DNA from: a virus
Length of the DNA stretch: 64,000 nucleotides
Reading direction: 5' to 3' (one strand)
IMG/VR virus record: IMGVR_UViG_3300028559_002342
Location: 1 to 64,000 of that record
Shown: in pieces, positions 17,485-25,600 of the stretch
Position numbering within the stretch: the stretch's first letter is position 1
Layout of the letters: every line of letters begins with the position of its first letter
Position numbers and translations under genes: made by a program
The notes under the pieces: model-generated
Database searches by the model: none
What the model saw: only the letters and a program-made list of their open reading frames with translations
What the model was told of the DNA's origin: nothing

Positions 17485-18691
17485 TGTGACCATCTCTGAA
17501 TTGACTCCAGGTGCACCTGCTGACAATAACATCATACCCTACAGCACAGGTACTGATACACTGGGTGTGCCTGTGTCTGCCATGTTTCAAAACACATCAG
17601 TTATTAAGACTAACACCCTAGGGGGTCTGAATGGTCTGCAACTGTACACCAACAAGCTGACAAGAAAAAGTTTTTGGTTCATTGAGAAAACAATGGCCAC
17701 AACGGGACCTGGAGCAGGTCCCAATGCAGGTGATTGGACCAGTCTGGGCTACATCACACCCCCAGAATTTGGAACTGGATGGGGGAGAGAAATTAAAATA
17801 TTTGCCACCCATCACATCCCAGATTCTGTTAATTCTGTTACCTATCAGTTACATGATAGTTATAGAACTCGCTCGTTAACATATGCAGATTGGGTGAAGG
17901 TGCCCTCTGTGAGCAATTACAACTATTCCGCAAAACAGGATTTCAGTCTGGAAGCAAGAAGAACCAGAACAACAAATAGTTATTCTAATTTAGAATTGAG
18001 ATACAGGGCCATAGACCCTTCAGCTGCAGCTAGCACCTATGGTGGGAATGTGGCTTTTGCCATAGAAATTCTTGGAGGAGGTGAATTTTTCGAGACCACA
18101 GGTGGTGGCAATGATTTGACAGTGCCAGCAGGTTACCTGGGCAACACTTTTTATCAATTTCCCTTGAGAACATATGCTGATGACACGCATACATCATTTG
18201 AACCATCTACCAGGGGGTTGTTCATGGTGCAACCAGGCCGAGTGGGCATCAACACCATTGCCCCTGCAGCAACATTGGATGTGAATGGTGTCATAACAAC
18301 CAACACAGCACTGTTGTTTGACCGTACAGAAAAAACAGCCAATATAATGTCTGCAGGTGGCCCAGCTGGCGCATCAGGCATTGCAAATTTTAATGTGCTG
18401 GTCCAGCCCGGTGTTTGGACAACGATTGCAACAACATCATGGGGTGGGCAGGTGCAGGCAGCATTTGTTACAGAACCTAACACCACATACAATTTGCAAG
18501 GATTTCATATTGTGCCATGCTCTTATGGTGCAAGCAACAATGCACGCCTACCATCTTATACTGATAGCTTTGTGAATGCAGGTGGGTGGACACAATACAA
18601 CATTCAATGGAGATCCACTGGGTACAATTTGCAGGTCTATCACACTGGACCTGTGCCAATTAGATTCTGGGGAACGTTTAGCGGGGTATAG
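17477..18691 (+). CDS. Tail or appendage protein with MADxxI N-terminal module
   Basis: A 404-residue virion appendage protein. The N-terminus (MADVTISELTPGAP, then IIPYSTGTDTLGVPVSAMF) is the module shared with 11391 and 20293. The central part is beta-rich and contains a typical fibre segment, GRVGINTIAPAATLDVNGV, near residues 253-271. The C-terminal region is Trp/Tyr/Ser-rich (WTQYNIQWRSTGYNL), suited to glycan binding. It begins inside the protease-like gene, so it is translationally coupled to it. It is convergent with folE. It probably forms part of a tail fibre or head decoration. Confidence 0.75.
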   Translation: MADVTISELTPGAPADNNIIPYSTGTDTLGVPVSAMFQNTSVIKTNTLGGLNGLQLYTNKLTRKSFWFIEKTMATTGPGAGPNAGDWTSLGYITPPEFGTGWGREIKIFATHHIPDSVNSVTYQLHDSYRTRSLTYADWVKVPSVSNYNYSAKQDFSLEARRTRTTNSYSNLELRYRAIDPSAAASTYGGNVAFAIEILGGGEFFETTGGGNDLTVPAGYLGNTFYQFPLRTYADDTHTSFEPSTRGLFMVQPGRVGINTIAPAATLDVNGVITTNTALLFDRTEKTANIMSAGGPAGASGIANFNVLVQPGVWTTIATTSWGGQVQAAFVTEPNTTYNLQGFHIVPCSYGASNNARLPSYTDSFVNAGGWTQYNIQWRSTGYNLQVYHTGPVPIRFWGTFSGV

Positions 18692-18710
18692 AAAACTAAG
18701 ATTAGTTTTT
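18692..18710. terminator. Possible bidirectional terminator
   Basis: AAAACT, a 6-nt loop, AGTTTT and a T-run lie at the junction of two converging genes (an appendage gene and folE). The stem is short and A/T-only, so it is weak. Confidence 0.35.
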
Positions 18711-19349
18711 AATCTGCGCAAACTCCACAAACTTGTAAAACTCAGCTCGGGAATTGTCATTGTTATCCAAGAACGCACCAGACATTCTGGCTGTGCGCAT
18801 GGTGGAATCATGTCGGATGCCACGGTTGGAACAACATGTGTGATTGGCTTCAATCATGACTGCCACACCATTGTTCTTCTCACATACCAAATCAATGTGT
18901 GCATGAATTTGCATGGTGAGATTTTCTTGCACTTGTGGTCGACGGGCAAACCAATCCACCACACGATTGAGCTTGCTCAATCCAATGACTTTGCCTTCTT
19001 TGGAAGGAATATACGCCACATGGGCCACACCAGTGAAAGGTGCATGATGATGTGAACACAGTGAGGTCAATTTGATGTTGTTCTGACACACCATGCCATC
19101 ATATTGGTCAATGTTATCAAAGGCTGTGATCTTGGGTGGCTTGCTGTAGCAGCCCCATGCAAAGTCTTCTACAAAGGCCTTGGCCACGCGATGTGGGGTG
19201 TTGTCACTGTTGGGATCATTTCTCCAATCATACCCTAGTGCATCCATGTACATTTCATAAGCCTTGGATGCTCTTTGAATGATTTGATCTCTTTCTTCTT
19301 GTGTGTGAGGGTGATTGTGATTGGCAAAAGCAAGCTTTACATTGGACAT
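18702..19349 (-). CDS. folE: GTP cyclohydrolase I, FolE
   Basis: FolE converts GTP to 7,8-dihydroneopterin triphosphate, the first step of the 7-deazaguanine (queuosine/preQ0) and folate pathways. The 215 residues include the zinc-site region LCSHHHAPFTGVAHVAY near 105-121, IGLSKLNRVVDWFARR, and the second Cys region TCCSNRGIRHDS near 167-178. All expected catalytic segments are seen. Together with queD, queE, queF and dpdA in this window it supports phage-encoded synthesis of a modified guanine. A sigma70-like promoter sits 7 nt upstream, so it is probably expressed early. Confidence 0.93.
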   Translation of the reverse strand: MSNVKLAFANHNHPHTQEERDQIIQRASKAYEMYMDALGYDWRNDPNSDNTPHRVAKAFVEDFAWGCYSKPPKITAFDNIDQYDGMVCQNNIKLTSLCSHHHAPFTGVAHVAYIPSKEGKVIGLSKLNRVVDWFARRPQVQENLTMQIHAHIDLVCEKNNGVAVMIEANHTCCSNRGIRHDSTMRTARMSGAFLDNNDNSRAEFYKFVEFAQIKN

Positions 19350-19356
19350 ATGTGGT

Positions 19357-19384
19357 ATTATATGATATATTCAAATGAGATCAA
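19357..19384 (-). promoter_or_regulatory. sigma70-like promoter for folE
   Basis: Minus-strand TTGATC (19379-19384), a 16-nt spacer and TATAAT (19357-19362) stand 7 nt before the ATG. This is a near-consensus promoter giving a leaderless or 1-nt leader mRNA. Confidence 0.65.
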
Positions 19385-19387
19385 CGG

Positions 19388-20236
19388 TCAGTACATACAA
19401 TTTTTACGTTTAAAGACGTGCACATTATGAAAGTTTTGCCTCAACAAACATATGTAGAAAGACATGTTGCCCGGATACCCCACAAAAGTGTTGCTCTTGG
19501 AAGCAACATTCAGCAATGCCAGTATGCGTGCCATGTGCACCGGGTATGAGTGCCCAAATAAATTTTCATATTCATTTTCAGATAAATTGTTCACATAATG
19601 ATGCCCTCCTGTTCTGTCTGGATCCCTGGGCAGCACATCCAGCATGTTCATTTGTTTGCCTTTTAACATGTTGTACACATGGTTGTCATCTGTGTGCACA
19701 AAAACATTGTCAAGAGTTTTGAAACATTGCAATGCATCATCCAGTTCAGGGTAATCATGCACAGGAATATCTTGTGTTTTATCTGTTAATCTCCACAATA
19801 AAAAATTAAAGTTATCTCTGTCCATGTGGTAGTCATTATATATTTTTTCTGTCTCAACAGCTATTAAGTTGCTACAGTTCAAATAAACATCTCTAATAAC
19901 ATTGGTTGTCTCCATGTCTATGTCTTCTTTGCAATTGCCCCAGCCCACCCAACTGGGTGTGGCTCTGGAAAGCATGTTTTTGACGTTATCTGTGCTGTAA
20001 TTTTTCCATTTTTCTAATTTATCAATATAAAACAGATTGTCATAAATGTTGCAATCTTTGTATTTTGCAAATCTTGTAACTATTCTTTCTGGAACAAAGT
20101 TCTTTTCTGCTTTAAGATGGGCAATTAGATGTATTAATATGCCCAAATTGGAGCAAAGACCAGCTCCTCTGTTAAAATGCAACGTTTTACTGTGTGTATC
20201 AAATTGATGGTTTCCCCAGTATTCTATATCAAACAT
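19388..20236 (-). CDS. Putative GT-B glycosyltransferase, fucosyltransferase-like
   Basis: A 282-residue protein. Early on it has RGAGLCSNLGILIHLIAH, an N-terminal loop typical of GT-B enzymes. The late part, VFVHTDDNHVYNMLKG, then HMARILALLNVASKSNTFVGYPGNM, resembles the donor-site end of O-fucosyltransferase-like or GT23-like proteins. The donor and acceptor are unknown. It is isolated from the main glycan operon, between folE and an appendage gene, and has a late-type box upstream. It may glycosylate a virion appendage or a host surface glycan. Confidence 0.55.
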   Translation of the reverse strand: MFDIEYWGNHQFDTHSKTLHFNRGAGLCSNLGILIHLIAHLKAEKNFVPERIVTRFAKYKDCNIYDNLFYIDKLEKWKNYSTDNVKNMLSRATPSWVGWGNCKEDIDMETTNVIRDVYLNCSNLIAVETEKIYNDYHMDRDNFNFLLWRLTDKTQDIPVHDYPELDDALQCFKTLDNVFVHTDDNHVYNMLKGKQMNMLDVLPRDPDRTGGHHYVNNLSENEYENLFGHSYPVHMARILALLNVASKSNTFVGYPGNMSFYICLLRQNFHNVHVFKRKNCMY

Positions 20237-20243
20237 TAATAAA

Positions 20244-20250
20244 TATTTAC
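20244..20250 (-). promoter_or_regulatory. Late promoter box GTAAATA (minus)
   Basis: Minus-strand GTAAATA lies 7 nt before the ATG at 20236, giving a predicted 2-nt leader. Confidence 0.5.
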
Positions 20251-20292
20251 ATGATTCATATGATCATTCAACCACTTTTAAGTGCATAATTT

Positions 20293-21114
20293 ATGGCAGA
20301 CGTAACAATTAATAATTTAACTTATAGCTTACCTTCTAGTAGCGCTTTTATTCCTTTTACAGATAACGGTGTAACGTTTAAAGTTTCACCTTCCGGGTTA
20401 TATGCTAAGCCTGGTAATACCTTATTAGTAGGCGGTGAATCATTAGCAGATCTACTTCCTACAACAAATACAAGTTTATTAGCCTTATCTACCGATAGCG
20501 GAATCATAAGAGGTGGGTGGCTTTTGTGTATTACAGAAAGAAATACTTCGTGGGGTGATTCTGCTGCAAGAATAGGGGTTTTAAGAAGTGGTGCAGGAAA
20601 CGGATGGTGGTTATCACATAATTTAGATGGATCAGGAGCTATTCATCAAAGTACACAAGGCGATCGTTTGTTAATTACTTCAGAAGGTTATGTAAAAACA
20701 CCTTATCAACCAGGATTTAAAGCCACAATTACAACACAATCACAATCCACCGGTCAGACGGTATTATGGGATACTGTAGAATACGCCATACCTGCAGGGT
20801 CATTTAATACTAGCACCGGTGAATGGACGGTACCTCAAACAGGTAGATACCTAATAATAGTTAATTTACTTTCACAAAGAAATACAACTGGTGGTGATTG
20901 GTATGTTGATCTCTACGTAAATAGCGGGCAACCATATGGTGGAAGAATGTATACTAGTAAAGCTGGTAATTCTAGTGTACATGCACAGCTAAATGCCAGT
21001 GGTATCTTTTATTTAAATACAGGTGATAAAATAAAAACTGTTCTGACTAGTCAAGTGGGTAACGTTGCCCCTACAATTTTTCACAATCTATTTTGTGCGG
21101 AGTTATTAGGATAA
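20293..21114 (+). CDS. Appendage protein: MADxxI module plus C1q-like C-terminal domain
   Basis: A 273-residue virion protein. The N-terminal module (MADVTINNLTYSLP, then IPFTDNGVTFKVSPSGL) is shared with 11391 and 17477. The C-terminal 130 residues resemble a C1q/TNF-like jelly roll: a segment with WDTVEYAIPAGSFNTSTGEW, then VPQTGRYLIIVNLL, NTGDKIKTVL and a final hydrophobic strand. Such domains form trimers and bind ligands. Codon use is strongly A/T-biased relative to its neighbours, as in 11391, suggesting exchange between phages. No clear late box is seen at the expected distance. Confidence 0.75.
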   Translation: MADVTINNLTYSLPSSSAFIPFTDNGVTFKVSPSGLYAKPGNTLLVGGESLADLLPTTNTSLLALSTDSGIIRGGWLLCITERNTSWGDSAARIGVLRSGAGNGWWLSHNLDGSGAIHQSTQGDRLLITSEGYVKTPYQPGFKATITTQSQSTGQTVLWDTVEYAIPAGSFNTSTGEWTVPQTGRYLIIVNLLSQRNTTGGDWYVDLYVNSGQPYGGRMYTSKAGNSSVHAQLNASGIFYLNTGDKIKTVLTSQVGNVAPTIFHNLFCAELLG

Positions 21115-21117
21115 ATA
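21111..21117 (+). promoter_or_regulatory. Late promoter box ATAAATA
   Basis: The box ends exactly 5 nt before the ATG at 21123 and supports this internal start. Confidence 0.65.
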
Positions 21118-21122
21118 ATTGT

Positions 21123-21557
21123 ATGCATTACAACAAAATAATACAAGAGAGCTTGAAGAACACAGCTTTGAAGCGCATTCGCATCAAAGTGGATCCAGCA
21201 CTAGTGAATGCCAGCGCTGACTTGGCTGGCTTGGATGGTTATGAAGGTTATGTGCTGGAAGAATGCATGGGCAGATTGAAGATACTTGTGCTTTCACCCA
21301 ACATGCCCATTTGTGATTTGCCTGAAGAAGCAATTGAGATGTTGGCCACCCAACATGATGCAGATGTGTTTGAAGAATACAAGGCTTTTGTTATTGTCAA
21401 ATTAATCAAAGATGGTAAAACCGTGAATGATCCTTTGCTTGAGCAGATTAAATGCAGTTCTGATATAAATAGTATAGAACAGTTAATAGGTCAATTTGGT
21501 TATTCTGGTGATCGATTGGCTGCACTGTACAGAGATTTTATTACCAATGAAAATTAA
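21123..21557 (+). CDS. Putative head-internal protein with CTS-like N-terminus
   Basis: A 144-residue protein of unknown function. The ATG at 21123 is chosen because of the ATAAATA box; an upstream in-frame ATG at 21093 lies inside the preceding gene. The opening MHYNKIIQE followed by S resembles a gp21-cleaved targeting peptide. The body has a beta-rich segment (GYVLEECMGRLKILVLSP, residues 40-57) and a helical C-terminus. The 3' end overlaps the next gene by 11 bp. Confidence 0.7.
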   Translation: MHYNKIIQESLKNTALKRIRIKVDPALVNASADLAGLDGYEGYVLEECMGRLKILVLSPNMPICDLPEEAIEMLATQHDADVFEEYKAFVIVKLIKDGKTVNDPLLEQIKCSSDINSIEQLIGQFGYSGDRLAALYRDFITNEN

Positions 21558-22206
21558 TCAATTTGATGAATTAGTAGAGCGAATATTAAGTGAAGCTGAA
21601 GGCAGCTTTCTGAGCAGGTTGGGAAGTGCTGCCGCCAACGTGGGCAGAGGTGTAGCTCAAGTGTATAATGCTCCAGCCAATTTTGCCAAAGGTGCAGCTG
21701 CAGTTAGAAGTGCTGTGCAAGGTGGTGTCATACCTTTGAAAGACAAGCCAAAACCTGATGCATCAGGTCAGGGCCAAACGCCAGCATCAAAAGAATTGCC
21801 CAAACCAGGGGATCCAGTGAGAGTGCAATTGAGAGGCTTGGGTGCAGCTCCAACTGGTGTTGCTGGCAGGCTTGAAAATCCAAAAGATTATGATGGTGGC
21901 AAGTTGTATGATGTGAAATTGACAGGCAACCCTCAAGTGGATAAACTAAGAATTCTGGACAAACCAGATCCCAAGGGCACCATGATGAGACAGGTATTTT
22001 ATTTTGATAAAACTGGCATGGAAGTCAATCCTGGCTATCTGAAGCAAAAGAAACTGAACACCTCTGGTTACTTTGGCATGAATCCCAACGTTGACAAATC
22101 CAAGATCCCTGGAGGACGGGAATGGATATTTTCAGACAATGAAGTGCCCTTCTTGCCACAAGATCAACAGGCACCGGGCACACCTGGCAAGCCACCGGTC
22201 AGATAA
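21547..22206 (+). CDS. Putative head-internal protein, strong gp21-type site
   Basis: A 219-residue protein of unknown function. Residues 1-16 (MKINQFDELVERILSE) end in I-L-S-E before A-E-G, the best match in the window to the gp21 consensus. An Ala/Gly-rich region follows, then a Pro/Lys-rich linker, and a beta-rich C-terminal domain with GDPVRVQLRGLG near residue 90, which could be a small barrel. The start is inside the previous gene, which suggests translational coupling. The C-terminus is Pro/Gly-rich. Confidence 0.7.
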   Translation: MKINQFDELVERILSEAEGSFLSRLGSAAANVGRGVAQVYNAPANFAKGAAAVRSAVQGGVIPLKDKPKPDASGQGQTPASKELPKPGDPVRVQLRGLGAAPTGVAGRLENPKDYDGGKLYDVKLTGNPQVDKLRILDKPDPKGTMMRQVFYFDKTGMEVNPGYLKQKKLNTSGYFGMNPNVDKSKIPGGREWIFSDNEVPFLPQDQQAPGTPGKPPVR

Positions 22207-22246
22207 TAAATATGCATGTGTTTGATGCATTGCAAAAAGGAATCTG

Positions 22247-22420
22247 ATGCGCCCCAAGTTAATCAACGGCAGATACGTCATAACAAAGTGTGGTTTCTAC
22301 TTGTTGGATACACAGGGCAAAGTTATTTTTAATGAAGAGGGTAATCCTCTGCTTTTCTCTGAGAAGAATGAGGCAGAAAAATATTTAAAAGACAATCAGA
22401 TTGATGGCACAGTCAAGTGA
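22247..22420 (+). CDS. Small hypothetical protein, 57 aa
   Basis: A short ORF beginning MRPKLINGRYVITKCGFYLL and ending IDGTVK. It is beta-rich at the start and ends with a charged helix. No motif is recognised. Its stop overlaps the GTG start of the following glycosyltransferase-like gene (GTGA), typical of genuine coupled genes in this genome. Confidence 0.6.
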   Translation: MRPKLINGRYVITKCGFYLLDTQGKVIFNEEGNPLLFSEKNEAEKYLKDNQIDGTVK

Positions 22421-23109
22421 AACATCTGTACATTCATCAACATCAAGCACTTGGTGATCATGTGATATGCAATGGTCTCTGCAGAGAGATTATAAAGAAT
22501 AAGAAACAACAAGGATACACCCATTTTGTTTTATGGACATATGATTGGCTCATGCCCACAGTAAGCTTCATGTTTAGAGATCTGGAAAATGTGGAAATAA
22601 AAGATAATACCCATGATAGAGAATATTGTGACCGTTTTTATGCACAACAAGGAGTCACCTCAAATGACACTGTTGGTATCAATTTGGGTAATTTTAGTAA
22701 TTCTGTTAATTGGGACCAAAGATTTTATTTGGGCCAGAACATACCTTTTGAAACCAGATGGTCCTCTTTCTATGCTCAAAGAGATGCAAATAGAGAGAAA
22801 GATCTGTACAATCAAATTAACCCTCATGATGAACCTTATGTAGTTGTACACAACAGATTTAATTTGGTAAATTATGCAAAAATAAGATCAGATTTGAAGC
22901 GCATTGAAATAAGCCCAGGCATTACTAATAATGCATTTGACTATCTAACCCTCCTGGAGAAAGCCGCAGAAATTCATGTGTGTGATTCATCATTCAAACA
23001 CATAGTTGAATCTTTTGATATGTTCAAGCAGAATCTATTTTACCATAACAATCCTCCCAGAAATGCCAATCATTATCATACCTCCAGGAAAGAATGGATA
23101 ATGGCATGA
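22417..23109 (+). CDS. Putative glycosyltransferase, GT9/heptosyltransferase-like
   Basis: A 230-residue protein with GT-B features: the N-terminal HQALGDHVICNGLCREII (residues 9-26, the GD...G..R loop of heptosyltransferase-like proteins), a short HNRFNLVNYAK segment, and a final part EIHVCDSSFKHIVES that matches the donor-end motif. Half the usual GT9 length (about 350) is present, so it may be a minimal or divergent enzyme. The start is a GTG that overlaps the previous stop. Function in surface or virion glycosylation is inferred. Confidence 0.5.
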   Translation: MKHLYIHQHQALGDHVICNGLCREIIKNKKQQGYTHFVLWTYDWLMPTVSFMFRDLENVEIKDNTHDREYCDRFYAQQGVTSNDTVGINLGNFSNSVNWDQRFYLGQNIPFETRWSSFYAQRDANREKDLYNQINPHDEPYVVVHNRFNLVNYAKIRSDLKRIEISPGITNNAFDYLTLLEKAAEIHVCDSSFKHIVESFDMFKQNLFYHNNPPRNANHYHTSRKEWIMA

Positions 23110-23118
23110 CATTCACAG

Positions 23119-23146
23119 TTGATTTTTTTAATGCAATGCATAAAAT
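23119..23146 (+). promoter_or_regulatory. sigma70-like promoter for queD
   Basis: TTGATT (23119-23124), a 16-nt spacer and TAAAAT (23141-23146). The ATG follows at 23168, so the predicted leader is about 15 nt. Confidence 0.5.
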
Positions 23147-23167
23147 ATTAAGGATAGTTGATAAAAA

Positions 23168-23845
23168 ATGAAATATAGTAGTGCTAAGATCATTGAGTTG
23201 GGTAGTTGCGCATTTAGACAATGGAGGGCTGATAGTCATTGCAGATATATTCATGGATACAGATTGGTGGCTAAATTTTGGTTCAATTGCAATAATTTAG
23301 ATGCAAACAATTGGGTAGTAGATTTTGGTGGATTGAAAGAGTTGAAAGAAATATTAGAGAAGCAATTTGATCATACATTGTGTGTTGCAAGTGATGACCC
23401 TTTGTTAGAAGGCTTGCAATCATTGCATACAGCAGGTGGTTGTGATTTGAGAGTAATGCCAGATGGTGTGGGCATTGAGAAGACTGCAGAATGGTGTTTG
23501 AAGGCAGCAGATGCATTCATAAGACAACAGACAGGCAACCGTTGCTGGGTGGAGAAGGTGGAAGTGTGGGAACATGAGAAGAATTCAGCATTGATTACAA
23601 ATGAAATGGTGCAACCCATTGCTAGTGCTTATTCAATTGCAGAGCAAACTGTGCCCATAAGGCATGTTGAAAATTTCCTGGAAGAAGTGCACAAGGAAAC
23701 AGGTGTGAACGTTGCAGCTGTTCTGAAGCAAGCACCCATGGGTAGCAAACAACCACAACCTGCTGCTTTGAAGCCAGCAAATGTGGGCAGAAATGTGACC
23801 ACTGGTTATGGTAATTTGTTTGGTGGCACTTCATGGGGAAATTGA
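23168..23845 (+). CDS. queD: QueD-like 6-carboxytetrahydropterin synthase
   Basis: PTPS-family enzyme that would convert dihydroneopterin triphosphate to 6-carboxytetrahydropterin in preQ0 synthesis. Residues 13-29 include FRQWRADSHCRYIHGYR, where the usual HGH zinc motif reads HGY and the first His of FxAAH is missing, so the zinc site is altered. WVVDFGGLKELKEIL and QFDHTL are well conserved, as is the later VEKVEVWEHEKNSA. The C-terminal 60 residues form a Pro/Gly-rich tail not found in short QueD enzymes (about 120 aa). It is 225 residues long. A TGA is followed directly by an in-frame ORF. Confidence 0.85.
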   Translation: MKYSSAKIIELGSCAFRQWRADSHCRYIHGYRLVAKFWFNCNNLDANNWVVDFGGLKELKEILEKQFDHTLCVASDDPLLEGLQSLHTAGGCDLRVMPDGVGIEKTAEWCLKAADAFIRQQTGNRCWVEKVEVWEHEKNSALITNEMVQPIASAYSIAEQTVPIRHVENFLEEVHKETGVNVAAVLKQAPMGSKQPQPAALKPANVGRNVTTGYGNLFGGTSWGN

Positions 23846-24022
23846 TTGGACGCTGAGACAAAACAACAGTTGTATGGTGGTGAGATATCAGATCACCTTT
23901 GCAAACCAAAAGAACCAAATGCAAAGAATGACAATAAAAAAATTGAAGACCTGTATTCTAAGATAAAATCAAAATCACTTAAATTTGATGCTCGCGATTA
24001 CTTTGACAATAAACTTAAGTAA
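23846..24022 (+). CDS. Short ORF in frame with queD after one TGA
   Basis: A 58-codon ORF begins with TTG right after the queD TGA and stays in frame. It reads LDAETKQQLYGGEIS and ends LKFDARDYFDNKLK, with a composition typical of coding DNA. It is either a separate gene with a TTG start, a product of TGA readthrough that extends QueD, or a fragment. The last 48 bp overlap the 3' end of phoH on the other strand. No motif is recognised. Confidence 0.45.
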   Translation: MDAETKQQLYGGEISDHLCKPKEPNAKNDNKKIEDLYSKIKSKSLKFDARDYFDNKLK

Positions 24023-24721
24023 TTTGCTTCTGGTGATGTCATCTTCAGTGAAATGAAATGCATGAATGCCGTTTTCATGACTTTGATCTGTATCAAAAGC
24101 TTTCATAATGTTTGCAAACCCTGACTTTTGAATGTCAGATTGCAAAGAATCTCCAATAACAAACAATTTACAGTTTTTACCAAATCGTGTGAGAATAGTG
24201 ACTAATTCACTGTGCTCTAGGTTTTGAGCTTCATCCACTATCACCACATTGTTCATGAACGTGGCACCTCGCAAGAAATTAACTGGTATGCTCTTCAAGT
24301 AATCACTTTCAAACAACATCTCGGTTATTTGCTTACCAACAAGTTCGTCACACTTCTCCACAAGAGGAATGCTCCAAGGTTTGAATTTTTCATCCACTTC
24401 ACCAGGCAAGCTGCCTAGCTTTCTTGTGGCAGATTCTACTATGCTTCTTATGTACACAATTTCATCTATCTTTTTGTCCCTGAGCATGGACAAAGCAACA
24501 TACACAGCCAGGTATGTTTTTGAGGAACCTGCTGGACCATCACAGAACAGGATCTGCGAGGTGTCTTCCATGGCCTTTTCAACGAAAGATTTGTGATGAT
24601 CATTTAAATGAAATTTTTGATCAATTCTAAAGTTTAAAAAAATATCATTTCTAATGATACCATTCTCGTCTTTGGCTTGTGATTTGGCAGCTTTTTTAAG
24701 CTGTCTGTCTTTTTTTGACAT
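23975..24721 (-). CDS. phoH: PhoH-like P-loop ATPase
   Basis: PhoH-family ATPase, common in marine phages and host phosphate regulons, with a suspected RNA-helicase or RNase-linked role. The 248 residues have Walker A GPAGSSKTYLAVY near 61-73, a mid region ATRKLGSLPGEVDEK, and Walker B NVVIVDEAQN near 152-161 followed by LTRFGKNCKLFVIGD. The N-terminal Lys-rich stretch is variable. A late-type ATAAATA box lies 7 nt before the start. The 3' end overlaps the small ORF downstream of queD. Confidence 0.93.
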   Translation of the reverse strand: MSKKDRQLKKAAKSQAKDENGIIRNDIFLNFRIDQKFHLNDHHKSFVEKAMEDTSQILFCDGPAGSSKTYLAVYVALSMLRDKKIDEIVYIRSIVESATRKLGSLPGEVDEKFKPWSIPLVEKCDELVGKQITEMLFESDYLKSIPVNFLRGATFMNNVVIVDEAQNLEHSELVTILTRFGKNCKLFVIGDSLQSDIQKSGFANIMKAFDTDQSHENGIHAFHFTEDDITRSKLLKFIVKVIASIKFK

Positions 24722-24728
24722 CTGTTAT

Positions 24729-24735
24729 TATTTAT
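24729..24735 (-). promoter_or_regulatory. Late promoter box ATAAATA (minus) for phoH
   Basis: Minus-strand ATAAATA followed by 7 nt and the ATG at 24721, giving a predicted 2-nt leader. Confidence 0.55.
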
Positions 24736-24833
24736 TCCGGATGTCATTGTTTTAATTGATAATATATTATATAGCATGCAGTCTGCATAAAAAACAAGTT
24801 GAAACAAGCAGAGATTAATATAATATCAATACA

Positions 24834-25571
24834 TTGAGCGATAAGACTATATTTCTAAGTGATGACAAAATATTCTATACTTTAGAAGGTGAAGGTGAGT
24901 ATGTTGGGTGTCCTTCTGTGTTCATGCGCCTTTCCATGTGCAACTTGACATGCAAAGGGTTTGCATCTGCTGACTCTCCCAACGGTTGTGATAGTTTTAT
25001 TAGCTGGTCAGTTAAAAACAGAATGACGTTTGATGAAATTTTTGAATACATGTCCAGCAACAGGTACAACTGTTATCTCAAAGATGGTGCCATATGGAAG
25101 ATCACTGGTGGTGAACCTTTGATTCAACAGAATGCTTTACTTGAGCTTGTTGATCAATATATTTTCAGGTTTGGTTATGTGCCCAAGATTGATTTTGAAA
25201 CCAACGCGACCATTATGCCAGATCAGCAATGGCTTGATTGGAAGGCAACATTTACAACATCACCAAAATTGAGCAACAATGGTGATCCAGTTGAGAAGAG
25301 ATACAAGCCGGTGGTGTTAAAATGGCACGCAAAGAATCGATCAGGGTTCAAGTTTGTTGTGAATAGTGAGACGGAAGTGAGAGAAATATTGGAAAAATAT
25401 GTTTATGAATGTGGGGTACCTATGGATCGTATTTGGCTCATGCCTTGTTGTGGCAGCAGGGATGAACATACCGAAAATTGTCCTATTGTGGCAGAGTTTT
25501 GCAAAAAATATAACTTTAAATTTAGTCCAAGATTGCAGCTGGTGATCTGGAACAAAGCCTTGAAGGTTTGA
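24834..25571 (+). CDS. queE: QueE-like 7-carboxy-7-deazaguanine synthase (radical SAM)
   Basis: Radical SAM enzyme that forms CDG from carboxytetrahydropterin. The 245 residues open with FYTLEGEGEYVGCPSVFMR; the cluster region reads MCNLTCKGFASADSPNGCD, so the three cysteines are C-x3-C-x11-C instead of the usual C-x3-C-x2-C. A longer spacing is known in some QueE clades, from memory. ITGGEPL near residue 98 is the conserved SAM-binding GGEP motif, and FETNAT follows. The start is TTG. It lies between phoH and a kinase, with a weak TTGAAA / TATAAT pair upstream (14-nt spacer). Confidence 0.88.
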   Translation: MSDKTIFLSDDKIFYTLEGEGEYVGCPSVFMRLSMCNLTCKGFASADSPNGCDSFISWSVKNRMTFDEIFEYMSSNRYNCYLKDGAIWKITGGEPLIQQNALLELVDQYIFRFGYVPKIDFETNATIMPDQQWLDWKATFTTSPKLSNNGDPVEKRYKPVVLKWHAKNRSGFKFVVNSETEVREILEKYVYECGVPMDRIWLMPCCGSRDEHTENCPIVAEFCKKYNFKFSPRLQLVIWNKALKV

Positions 25572-25595
25572 AAAATTACTAGTGTAGATTAAATT
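25568..25595 (+). promoter_or_regulatory. sigma70-like promoter for the kinase gene
   Basis: TTGAAA (25568-25573), a 16-nt spacer and TAAATT (25590-25595) stand 5 nt before the ATG at 25601. The -35 overlaps the queE stop region. Confidence 0.45.
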
Positions 25596-25600
25596 ATTTT

